DNA of 64,000 nt, taken from Xylocopilactobacillus apis. Its GTDB lineage: Bacteria; Bacillota; Bacilli; Lactobacillales; Lactobacillaceae. A model generated the notes under the pieces. It was given only the letters and a program-made list of their open reading frames with translations, made no database searches and was not told where the DNA came from. Where the stretch lies: NCBI RefSeq assembly GCF_033095965.1, contig NZ_AP026801.1:950001-1014000 (forward strand). The letters are read 5' to 3'. The translations under genes and the position numbers were made by a program. Below, one piece after another: positions 37,255-45,467 of this stretch. How positions within the stretch are numbered: position 1 is the first letter of the stretch; every line of letters begins with the position of its first letter.

Positions 37255-38224
37255 AAAAATACCTTTCGAAGGTTTCTTTTGAGATCTGTCCAAGTTTTAG
37301 CGAAGTTATTAACTGATTTTGCCAAGACTTTAAAACTTGTTTTTCGGTAAAATGATAATCGCTTTTAAACCCGTCAAAAATCTGAGTCATTGTTTGAAGA
37401 TTTTGATTTGTATCTGGAATAATTCTCTGATAACAGATTGAGTTAAGACAATTTTTGATCGTACTTGAACTAATACCTAAATCTGTTAATCGTTCAAGAA
37501 CTCCATAAATACTTCTGGCATGGACAGTGGAAAATACTAAATGTCCACTTAAAGATGCGGTAATTGCAGCATGAGCTGATTTCTCATCTCTAATTTCTCC
37601 GATAATTAAAACGTCAGGTCGATGCCTTAAACTTGCCTTAATAATTTCAGAATAGCTCATATTTGCAGATAAATTTACCTGGGTTTGTAAAAATAGTGGC
37701 TCATAGACTTCAACCGGATCCTCAATTGACATCACCATCGACTTTAATGCTAATTTTCGTGCTAGATAATAAATTAAGGTTGTCTTGCCAGATCCGGTAG
37801 GCCCACTAAATAACATCAAACCACGTCTTTTGGTAAATTGTTCCAAATTAATTAAGTCTTGCGGCCTAAATAAGTTAAGTTTACTAATAACTGGATAAAT
37901 TATTCTTAAAACTAAAGATTCTCGGTTATTAAAGTCTCCAATGGTGGAAATTCTAAAATAAATTTTTTCATTTGATTTGGTTAGAAATTCCATTGAACCC
38001 ATTTGCGGTCTTCTTGTTTCACCTAAATTTAAACCTGAAGTAAACTTAAAATAGTTAATAAAAGTTAATGCAGCCTGGTTATCAAGGTAATATAAATTTT
38101 CAAATCCTTTTTTACCTTGTCCAGCAATTTGATATTTTTCAGCCCGCGGCAAAAAGTAGATATCAGTATAGCGATCATTAATCCATTTTTGGAGTTGTTG
38201 TGATATTTTTGTAAAAGCTGTCAG
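37247..38224 (-). CDS. comGA: ComGA, competence ATPase (probable CTG start)
   Basis: 325 residues from the CTG at 38224. GspE/PilT-type ATPase that powers pseudopilus assembly. Walker A is GPTGSGKTT, Walker B/Asp-box is RPDVLIIGEIRDE, and the His box is LSGHLVFSTVHA. No ATG, GTG or TTG is in frame near the ideal ribosome site AAAGGAGG (6-7 nt before CTG at 38224-38222); the next upstream frame start (TTG at 38290) has no ribosome site. Starting at CTG yields TAFTKISQQL, then TDIYFLP, matching ComGA N-termini. Confidence 0.85.
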   Translation of the reverse strand: MTAFTKISQQLQKWINDRYTDIYFLPRAEKYQIAGQGKKGFENLYYLDNQAALTFINYFKFTSGLNLGETRRPQMGSMEFLTKSNEKIYFRISTIGDFNNRESLVLRIIYPVISKLNLFRPQDLINLEQFTKRRGLMLFSGPTGSGKTTLIYYLARKLALKSMVMSIEDPVEVYEPLFLQTQVNLSANMSYSEIIKASLRHRPDVLIIGEIRDEKSAHAAITASLSGHLVFSTVHARSIYGVLERLTDLGISSSTIKNCLNSICYQRIIPDTNQNLQTMTQIFDGFKSDYHFTEKQVLKSWQNQLITSLKLGQISKETFERYFYG

Positions 38225-38363
38225 TGTGCTCCTCCTTTCTTTTATTTCCTCCCAAAGATAAATTACGCAAAAAAAAAGAACTTCGTCCAAAATTGAACAA
38301 AATTCTTTTTTAAATCAGTTTTACTATGACGTCACTTATGATATATATTAATTTTACTTTATC

Positions 38364-38392
38364 ATTATATAACTATTCGCCGAGATATGCAA
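38364..38392 (-). promoter_or_regulatory. Promoter of the comG operon, inside the permease gene end
   Basis: TTGCAT (minus strand 38392-38387), 17-nt spacer and TATAAT (38369-38364) form a good promoter overlapping the last codons of the EIIC gene. A palindrome TGACGTCA follows at 38329-38336 within the leader of about 130 nt. No ComX-type box was seen. Confidence 0.65.
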
Positions 38393-39461
38393 ATACAATT
38401 TTTTCATCATAAATATGAAATACATTTTGGTAGAGAAAACGTGAAAGTACAGCTACGGCAATTGGAATTATAAACCATGCAATTAAAGCCATAACGATAT
38501 TAATACTTGCTTTTCCTGCACTGATTGATGCCAGCGGTCCAACTATACCAACAAGACCAAATCCAGCTGAAGCAGGGGTTCCTGAAATTCCAAAAAGAGC
38601 AACTGGAACAGCTGAAACAATTGTTGTTGTCAAAATCGGTAAAAGAATGATTGGATGTCTAAAAAGATTAGGAATCATCATTTTCATTGCACCTAGTGCG
38701 ATCGCAAGAGTTAAACCGGATTTATTAACTTTCCATGAATGAACTACAAGAACGATGGTTGCAGCTGCAACACCCATGGCCGCAGCTCCAGCAGAAATTC
38801 CATTAAGTTGAATCGCCATACCAATTGCGACAGTAGAAATTGGAGTAATTAGAATTACGGCAAACATGCAGGCAATTAAAATACTCATTAAAATTGGTTG
38901 TAAGTCTGTAAATGAATTAATTAAGTTGCCAATCCATACGGTAATTTTGGCAACATAAGGAAGAATTATAACGCCAATCCACCCGCTGCCTCCTCCGACA
39001 ATAATTGGCGAAGCAACAATTTTCACAGATCCAAATTTCTCACCAACTAGTAGTGTTAAACCAACAGCAATTGATGCAGTAATCATTGTATTAATCAAAT
39101 CCCCTGTACCATTTGATAAATAAAGACCTGCAGCTTTTGTAACAGGATGAACTGCACCTGGATTAAATTGCGTAACTCCTGATCCGACATAAGAAGCTCC
39201 TGCTACTATTGCGATATCAATTTTGCTGAAATTAAAAGCTAAAGCAATTAATGCACCAATTAATAATGGAGTCGTAAATTGAAATGTAACTAATACTCTG
39301 GTTAATTGGACTGTTATTGGATTGTTTCCGAATAATTTTAAAATACCAGATAATACGGCGTTAGGAAGTAAACCTACGATTATCCCGGTTGCAGTTCCTG
39401 CTAGTACATTATTTGCAAATACAGATGGTGTCATTTTTTGAGTTGTTGCTTCACTTGTCAT
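38373..39461 (-). CDS. PTS EIIC_2-type membrane transporter (orphan)
   Basis: 362 residues with about ten membrane helices. It fits PF13303 (PTS_EIIC_2): Gly-rich helices, VGSGVTQFNPGAVHP, IIVGGGSGW, and a C-terminal LFGISGTPASAGFGLVG. No EIIA or EIIB domain is fused or adjacent, so it may not act in a phosphotransferase cycle. It shares an operon with the ketopantoate reductase gene (9 nt upstream); a role in transport of a pantoate-related compound is only a guess. AGGGGAAA is its ribosome site. Confidence 0.75.
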   Translation of the reverse strand: MTSEATTQKMTPSVFANNVLAGTATGIIVGLLPNAVLSGILKLFGNNPITVQLTRVLVTFQFTTPLLIGALIALAFNFSKIDIAIVAGASYVGSGVTQFNPGAVHPVTKAAGLYLSNGTGDLINTMITASIAVGLTLLVGEKFGSVKIVASPIIVGGGSGWIGVIILPYVAKITVWIGNLINSFTDLQPILMSILIACMFAVILITPISTVAIGMAIQLNGISAGAAAMGVAAATIVLVVHSWKVNKSGLTLAIALGAMKMMIPNLFRHPIILLPILTTTIVSAVPVALFGISGTPASAGFGLVGIVGPLASISAGKASINIVMALIAWFIIPIAVAVLSRFLYQNVFHIYDEKIVFAYLGE

Positions 39462-39470
39462 ATTTTTCCC

Positions 39471-40406
39471 CTAACTTACATTTAGTATTTCCTCTTTTGC
39501 ATGAATCAGTTGTGTTAATATGTCACAATATGGCGTTGAAATTCCATATTTCTCCCCTTTATTTGTGACAGCACCATTTATAAAATTAATCTCCGTTAAT
39601 CGATGGTTTTTGATTAAATCTTGGTACATTGAAGGATAATGTTCACCAACTCCAGAAAAAGTTTCACTGACATGATTAAAAACTTCGTTTTGGTCTAATC
39701 TAATTCCTTCTTTTTCGGAAACTGCTGCAAATTCAGCGATAATTTTTTTTAACAAAGTATCAGCCTCTTTAGTTTTACCAAGTTGTCCAATATTACATTC
39801 AAGAATCGTACAAAGACTGTTTAAAGTACCATTAACACAAGCTTTTCGCCAAATAGAATATTTAACATTGTTGCTATATTTTGCATTTAAACCAGCTTTA
39901 TTAAAAACATCAACTACTTTTTCAGCAAAAACTTTTCCCTCAGGTTCAAAATTTTGTAACTCGACATTCCCGTCACCGGATAATCTTACTTTGCCAGGAC
40001 CATCCATGATTGCTGTCCACATGGTGATTCCCTGCAAAATATTTTTAGTTGGAACGAATTCTTTTAAAATTTCCTCGTGACCGATTCCGTTCAATAAACA
40101 TAAGACATATGTTGTTCTTCCGATAATTGGTTTGACAGCTTCAAACGTTTCCTGTAATTGATTAGATTTGGTGAATACGATGATTAAATCCGCATTGTTA
40201 CCAGTTTTATCAATTTCTTGAGGCGTTGAAATTGGAAGCCTTACGTTAATATCTTGATTATTCATATTAGCCGAAATTCCATTATTTCGAATTGCATCAA
40301 TATTTTCCTGCCAACCATCAACAAGATTCACTTCATTGCCAGCATTGTGTAACATGATTGCAAAACGGCTGCCCATTCCACCTGCTCCAAGAACAGTAAT
40401 TTTCAT
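39471..40406 (-). CDS. panE: 2-dehydropantoate 2-reductase family protein
   Basis: 311 residues, normal length. N-terminal Rossmann motif GAGGMGSRFA binds NADPH. The middle has LLNGIGHEE; the C-terminal helical domain contains the catalytic Lys region (SIWRKACVNGTLN). The family reduces ketopantoate to pantoate in CoA synthesis, but also includes other 2-oxo-acid reductases. It is first in an operon with an EIIC-type permease. The start has GGGGGAT upstream. Confidence 0.85.
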   Translation of the reverse strand: MKITVLGAGGMGSRFAIMLHNAGNEVNLVDGWQENIDAIRNNGISANMNNQDINVRLPISTPQEIDKTGNNADLIIVFTKSNQLQETFEAVKPIIGRTTYVLCLLNGIGHEEILKEFVPTKNILQGITMWTAIMDGPGKVRLSGDGNVELQNFEPEGKVFAEKVVDVFNKAGLNAKYSNNVKYSIWRKACVNGTLNSLCTILECNIGQLGKTKEADTLLKKIIAEFAAVSEKEGIRLDQNEVFNHVSETFSGVGEHYPSMYQDLIKNHRLTEINFINGAVTNKGEKYGISTPYCDILTQLIHAKEEILNVS

Positions 40407-40426
40407 ATTTTATCCCCCATTTAAAA

Positions 40427-40449
40427 TTTACTTTTTTGAAAAAAGTAAA
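40427..40449. promoter_or_regulatory. Perfect palindrome at the panE transcription start (operator candidate)
   Basis: An 11-bp inverted repeat with one central base (TTTACTTTTTT and AAAAAAGTAAA) lies 4 bp downstream of the -10. It would cover the start site, a normal place for a repressor. The binding protein is unknown. Confidence 0.6.
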
Positions 40450-40452
40450 ACA

Positions 40453-40481
40453 ATTATACCAATTAAGTTATAAATATACAA
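40453..40481 (-). promoter_or_regulatory. Promoter of the panE-EIIC operon
   Basis: TTGTAT (minus strand 40481-40476), 17-nt spacer and TATAAT (40458-40453), next to the yebC terminator. Confidence 0.75.
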
Positions 40482-40489
40482 TAATATTC

Positions 40490-40515
40490 AAAAAAAAAGA
40501 CCCTTTTAAAGGTCT
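40490..40515 (-). terminator. Terminator after yebC
   Basis: AGACCTTT pairs with AAGGGTCT (minus strand), then about nine T. Confidence 0.8.
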
Positions 40516-40529
40516 AATTAAATAAATTC

Positions 40530-41249
40530 TTATTCAGCAGCTGTGTAAACACTAGATACATCATCACTATCATCTAATGCATCTAACATATGTTCAAACT
40601 TTTCTTCTTTGTCCTCTGGAACTTTAGTTGTTACATTTGGGATCATGCTCACTTCTGCGTTTGAAATTACATAACCAGATTTCTCAAGTCCCTCTTTAAC
40701 ATCATTTAAAGATTTTGGAGAAGTATAAATTGTATAAAAGTCATCTTCATTGATGATATCATCAGCTCCCGCGTCCAGTGCATCAAGAGTTAATTGATCT
40801 TCATCAATATCCTGATCTTCTTTTGGAATGATGATTTCTCCCTTGCGTTCAAACATATAAGAAACAGATCCTGCTTCACCCATAGTTCCACCGTTGCGAC
40901 TAAAGGCCATTCTAACCTGAGTAGCAGTTCGATTTTTGTTATCAGTCAAAGTGTAAACCAATACGGCAATTCCGCCCGGTCCATAACCTTCATAAACAAC
41001 TTCTTCATAGTTAGCGCCACCAACACCTGAAGCTTTATCGATTGCTCTTTTGATATTATCTTTTGGCATATTTGCTTGTTTTGCTTTTTCCATAACTAAT
41101 CGAAGATTAGCGTTTGAAGAAGGATCGGGGCCCCCTGATTTAGCTGCAACATAAAGCTCTTTAGATATTTTTTGAAAAATTTTGCCCCTTTTTGCATCTT
41201 GAGCGTTTTTACGTCCCTGGATATTGTGCCATTTTGAATGTCCTGACAT
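40530..41249 (-). CDS. yebC: YebC/PmpR-family protein
   Basis: 239 residues, standard length. It starts [20 protein letters not shown], the family signature. Members are found as transcriptional regulators or as factors that help ribosomes through proline-rich stretches (the TACO1-like type). The ATG at 41249 is chosen because the AAAGGAG site is 10 nt away; a TTG two codons upstream is too close. It has its own terminator. Confidence 0.93.
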   Translation of the reverse strand: MSGHSKWHNIQGRKNAQDAKRGKIFQKISKELYVAAKSGGPDPSSNANLRLVMEKAKQANMPKDNIKRAIDKASGVGGANYEEVVYEGYGPGGIAVLVYTLTDNKNRTATQVRMAFSRNGGTMGEAGSVSYMFERKGEIIIPKEDQDIDEDQLTLDALDAGADDIINEDDFYTIYTSPKSLNDVKEGLEKSGYVISNAEVSMIPNVTTKVPEDKEEKFEHMLDALDDSDDVSSVYTAAE

Positions 41250-41338
41250 CTTCAAAACTCCTTTTAATGTAATCGTGTTTTATATATCACCGTTAAATAA
41301 TATATCACTCTAAGCTAATTCCTTCAATTAAAACTAAT

Positions 41339-42952
41339 TTATAAAAAAGGAATATAATTTTTCATTTGACTGTATAATTTTTTTCCAAGAACATATCTGG
41401 CTAAATTGGTTTTTAGAACCAAAAAACCGTAAACACAAATACCGATTATTATTCCTACCAAAAGGATTAAAACAGCTAGAAATCTATCTTGCGGATTGAT
41501 AAATAAATAAATTAAATTAACTGTAAGACCAGTTATAATGCACATTATAATTGCACTAATTAATAGTCCGATTGATCTTCTTGTAAAATATTTGGTTTTT
41601 AGAGAAAAAGTATGGACTAATTCTCGGTACATTAGAATACACGTAATAAAGATTGCAATTCCTGTTGCTATAATAGCACCCTTTTCGTGGAAAAAATAAA
41701 TAAATGGAAACTGAAAAATCATTTTTAAAATAATTCCAACAAATAAATACTTAATTGCCTTTAGATTAAAATACAGCGCTTGAAATATAGCACAAAGAAC
41801 CATAAACATTGCTTCAACTATACATGCAACAGCTGAAATTTGTAGAATTAAGATGCCTAATTTATCATAACGATAAAAAATCGTATAAAGAGGCGTTGCA
41901 ACTGCAAGTACGCCTAAAGAAGCCGGAAAAATAATAAAATTAAAAATTTCTAGTATTTTTTTAATTTGAATTCTAATCCTTTTACCCTCTTTTTTTGTAA
42001 TCATTGATGATAAAAGTGGCGTTAGACTCACTGCCATAGCAACCGCTAGTGATAAAACAATTGTTGTTAATTTATTTGCGTTAGCTGCAAATAAGGCATA
42101 AAAGAAGTCCAGTTTGCTCTTAGAATATTTACCGACTAATGACATTGCTTTGTTGAAGGTGTATTGATCAATTAAAAAAAATAGCGTAATCGAAGAATCG
42201 GTAAAAATATAAGGGATCGATTGTTTAATAATTTCGATAAAGAGATCTGTTGTAGCTAGTTTTGATTTGTTAACATTTACATTAAGATGGTACTTTCTTT
42301 TATGAGAAAAAATATTAGCAAGAAGATATAAAAGCGAAAAAATTGCTCCAATAAAAGCAGCAAATGTTGAAAAAACAACAGCTGTAACATAGGATCCATT
42401 AAAAACTTTAATAATTAGATACGTTGAACCAAGAATAAAAATAATCCTGAAAATTTGTTCAATTAACAAAGAAACCGCTGAAGGCCTCATATCGTTGAAA
42501 CCTTGAGTAAATCCTCTTAAAAGGCTCATAACCGGAATAATTAAAACGGCTACTGACAAAGATCTAAAAATCGGAATTAACCGATTGTCTCCAGCTGAAA
42601 GCACGGGTGACATTATAAACATAATAAAGCTAAAAAATGCGCCCAGACCAATCATAAAAAGGGCCCCGTGCTGAAAGATCTTTTTACTGGTGGAATATTC
42701 GTTTAAAGCATTGTATTTTGCAACTTGTTTAGAAATTGCACCAGGAATCCCGGCTTGAGAAATTACCAAGAAAAGAGCGTACCATTGATACCCTTTTGAG
42801 AAAAGTGAATTTGCAACTGCATCATGAGGATGTAACCAATTTAACCAAGGAATAACATAAAGAGCCCCTAACAAATTTGAGGTTACATTGCCAAATGTCA
42901 TCCAGGCTGAGCCACTAATAAATTTTGAATTTGAAGTTTTTTCAGTCTCCAA
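41339..42952 (-). CDS. YtgP/MurJ-like lipid II flippase family protein
   Basis: 537 residues with about 14 membrane helices of the MOP superfamily. Resembles Gram-positive YtgP (MurJ) used for lipid II flipping in peptidoglycan synthesis. Marks include SGSAWMTFGN at the start, a LLRGFTQGFNDMRPSA loop, and IEQIFRIIFILG. The TTG start at 42952 lies 8 nt after the leuS stop; the ribosome site (AGTAGGG) is weak. It may be translated together with leuS. A different flippase lies at 20668-22095. Confidence 0.82.
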   Translation of the reverse strand: METEKTSNSKFISGSAWMTFGNVTSNLLGALYVIPWLNWLHPHDAVANSLFSKGYQWYALFLVISQAGIPGAISKQVAKYNALNEYSTSKKIFQHGALFMIGLGAFFSFIMFIMSPVLSAGDNRLIPIFRSLSVAVLIIPVMSLLRGFTQGFNDMRPSAVSLLIEQIFRIIFILGSTYLIIKVFNGSYVTAVVFSTFAAFIGAIFSLLYLLANIFSHKRKYHLNVNVNKSKLATTDLFIEIIKQSIPYIFTDSSITLFFLIDQYTFNKAMSLVGKYSKSKLDFFYALFAANANKLTTIVLSLAVAMAVSLTPLLSSMITKKEGKRIRIQIKKILEIFNFIIFPASLGVLAVATPLYTIFYRYDKLGILILQISAVACIVEAMFMVLCAIFQALYFNLKAIKYLFVGIILKMIFQFPFIYFFHEKGAIIATGIAIFITCILMYRELVHTFSLKTKYFTRRSIGLLISAIIMCIITGLTVNLIYLFINPQDRFLAVLILLVGIIIGICVYGFLVLKTNLARYVLGKKLYSQMKNYIPFL

Positions 42953-42960
42953 GGAATGCC

Positions 42961-45390
42961 CTACTTAATAACAATATTGACAATTTTATTTGGGATAACG
43001 ATGATTTTTATAATTTGATGCCCATCAATAAATTTTTTAACATTTTCAATTTCTAAGGCTTTATTTTGCAGAACTTCTTTATCTTCATCTAAATCAGATT
43101 CAATCGTACCTCGTAGCTTACCATTAACTTGAATAGCAACAGTTATTTTTTTCTCGATAATTTTATCTTTATCGTATGTTGGCCAAGTTGTATAAGTTAG
43201 TGAGTGATGATTCCCTAATTTTTCGTTTAATTCTTCGGTAATATGTGGTGCAATTGGGTTAAGCAGCTTCAAAAAATTAACTGCCATTTCTCGATTTAGA
43301 TGATCTGATTTTTGAACCTCATTAATAAAAACCATCAAAGAAGAAATAGCAATATTAAAGCGCATCTTCTCATAATCTTCAGTAACCGCTTTAACAGTTT
43401 TGTTATAAATAAATTCCAAATCAGGACTTGGTTGATCACTTATTTTAGAACTTAATTCACCACTATCTTCATCAATATAAATTCGCCAAATACGATCAAG
43501 CCATTTTCTAGAACCAACCAACCCCTCATCAGACCAACTGATTGATTGTTCTAATGGGCCCATAAACATTTCATAAACTCGAAGTGAATCCGCACCATAC
43601 TCATTGACTATATCGTCAGGATTAACCACATTCCCTTTAGATTTACTCATTTTTTCATGATTGGTACCTAAAATCATGCCCTGATTAACCAACTTTTGGA
43701 ACGGTTCTTTAGTTGGTACAACGCCTAAGTCATATAAGAATTTATGCCAGAAACGAGCATATAAAAGATGAAGTACTGCATGTTCTGCTCCTCCAACATA
43801 AAGATCGACATTTCTCCAGTAGTTTACTTTTTCTGGGGAAACTAAATATTTTTGATCATTTGGATCCATATAACGTAAATAATACCAGGATGATCCTGCC
43901 CATTGAGGCATCGTGTTAGTTTCCCGCCGTCCCTTAACACCATCATCTCTCGTTACATTAATCCAATCTGTTGCGTTGGCAAGCGGAGATTCCCCCGTAC
44001 CAGAAGGTTTTAAATCATCAAGATGGGGTAATTGTAAAGGAAGTTCATCTTCAGGAACTAAAGTGGTAGTTCCATCTTCCCAATGAATAACTGGGATTGG
44101 CTCGCCCCAATATCTTTGACGTGAGAAAATCCAATCACGTAAACGATAATTTACCTTTGAATCTCCTACTTTATTTTCTTTGAGCCAGTCAATCATTTTT
44201 TTTATGGCAGTCGGTTTATCTAATCCATCTAAAAATTCAGAATTAATATGAATTCCATCCTCTGTATAAGGTTTGGAATCATCAATTTCTCCTACTTTAT
44301 TTTGAATTACATATTTAATCGGCAAATTAAATTTTTCAGCAAATTCAAAATCACGATCGTCATGAGCTGGTACGGCCATAATGGCTCCAGTTCCATAACT
44401 TGAAAGTACATAATCAGCAATCCAGATCGGCAGTTTTTCTTGATTGACAGGATTTATCGCATAAGCCCCTGTAAAGACACCGGTCTTTTCTTTATTTAAG
44501 TCAGTTCTTTCAAGATCAGATTTAGAAGCAATTTTTTCTTTATAAGATTCCACGTCTGATTTTTGATCAGAAGTAGTAATTTTATCAACTAGAGGATGTT
44601 CTGGTGAGAGCACCATATATGTTGCTCCAAAAAGAGTATCTGGACGAGTTGTAAAGACTTGAATTTCGTCATTAGTTTTATCAGTTACAAAATTTACAGC
44701 CGCACCTTCTGAACGGCCAATCCAGTTTCTTTGTTGTTCCTTAATAGCTTCAGGCCAATCTAAATCATCAAGGTCATTTAGCAAACGATCAGCATAAGCA
44801 GTTATTCTCAATACCCATTGCTTCATGGGAACACGGTATACAGGGTATCCTCCCCGCTCAGTTTTGCCGTCAATAACTTCTTCATTGGCAACAACAATCC
44901 CGCCTCCAGGAAAATCAGGCGCCCAATTGACCATAATTTCATCTTCGTAAGCGAGCCCTTTTTCATAAAGCTTTTCAAAGATCCATTGCGTCCATTTATA
45001 ATAACCAGGATCGATTGTACTTACTTCACGATCCCAATCATAGGAAAGGCCTAAAGATTTTATTTGCTTTTTAAAAGTTTCAATATTTGTATTTGTAAAA
45101 TCAGCAGGATTATTACCTGTTTTAAGGGCATATTGTTCGGCCGGTAACCCAAATGCATCCCATCCCATTGGATGAAGAACATTGTTTCCCTGCATTCTTT
45201 TAAACCTACTCATAATATCGGTTGCAGTATATCCTTCTGGATGACCAACGTGCAGTCCTTGACCGGATGGATAAGGGAACATATCTAATACGTAGTACTT
45301 TGGATTTTTAGAGAAATCCTCAGTTTTAAATGTTTTATGTTCATCCCAATATTTTTGCCATTTTTTCTCAATTGCTGTGTGATTATACAT
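42961..45390 (-). CDS. leuS: Leucyl-tRNA synthetase
   Basis: 809 residues, usual for bacterial LeuRS. HIGH is intact ([10 protein letters not shown]) and the signature [11 protein letters not shown] is present. The editing CP1 domain ([19 protein letters not shown]) proofreads mischarged tRNA-Leu. No T-box was seen in the 77-nt gap before the start, unlike in many Firmicutes. It is followed by the flippase gene. Confidence 0.96.
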   Translation of the reverse strand: MYNHTAIEKKWQKYWDEHKTFKTEDFSKNPKYYVLDMFPYPSGQGLHVGHPEGYTATDIMSRFKRMQGNNVLHPMGWDAFGLPAEQYALKTGNNPADFTNTNIETFKKQIKSLGLSYDWDREVSTIDPGYYKWTQWIFEKLYEKGLAYEDEIMVNWAPDFPGGGIVVANEEVIDGKTERGGYPVYRVPMKQWVLRITAYADRLLNDLDDLDWPEAIKEQQRNWIGRSEGAAVNFVTDKTNDEIQVFTTRPDTLFGATYMVLSPEHPLVDKITTSDQKSDVESYKEKIASKSDLERTDLNKEKTGVFTGAYAINPVNQEKLPIWIADYVLSSYGTGAIMAVPAHDDRDFEFAEKFNLPIKYVIQNKVGEIDDSKPYTEDGIHINSEFLDGLDKPTAIKKMIDWLKENKVGDSKVNYRLRDWIFSRQRYWGEPIPVIHWEDGTTTLVPEDELPLQLPHLDDLKPSGTGESPLANATDWINVTRDDGVKGRRETNTMPQWAGSSWYYLRYMDPNDQKYLVSPEKVNYWRNVDLYVGGAEHAVLHLLYARFWHKFLYDLGVVPTKEPFQKLVNQGMILGTNHEKMSKSKGNVVNPDDIVNEYGADSLRVYEMFMGPLEQSISWSDEGLVGSRKWLDRIWRIYIDEDSGELSSKISDQPSPDLEFIYNKTVKAVTEDYEKMRFNIAISSLMVFINEVQKSDHLNREMAVNFLKLLNPIAPHITEELNEKLGNHHSLTYTTWPTYDKDKIIEKKITVAIQVNGKLRGTIESDLDEDKEVLQNKALEIENVKKFIDGHQIIKIIVIPNKIVNIVIK

Positions 45391-45413
45391 TTTAATTCCC
45401 CTATTTATTTATA

Positions 45414-45442
45414 ATAAAAAATCCTATGAAATAATTCATAGG
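45414..45442 (-). terminator. Terminator after the LysM autolysin
   Basis: TCCTATGAA and TTCATAGGA form a perfect stem (minus strand) with a 4-nt loop followed by T6. It stands between the autolysin gene and leuS. Confidence 0.82.
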
Positions 45443-45467
45443 AAATTCCTTTTTTACAAAAACTTAA

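Noticed and set aside
38329-38336. TGACGTCA palindrome in the comG leader as a regulator site
   Set aside because: Eight bases is too short to claim a binding site in a window this size; no matching second copy was seen.
42961-45390. An altered HIGH motif in LeuRS like that of MetRS
   Set aside because: LeuRS keeps LHVGH, so the change is limited to MetRS.
45391-45467. A T-box in front of leuS
   Set aside because: The gap holds only the terminator of the upstream gene and a ribosome site; no T-box core was found.
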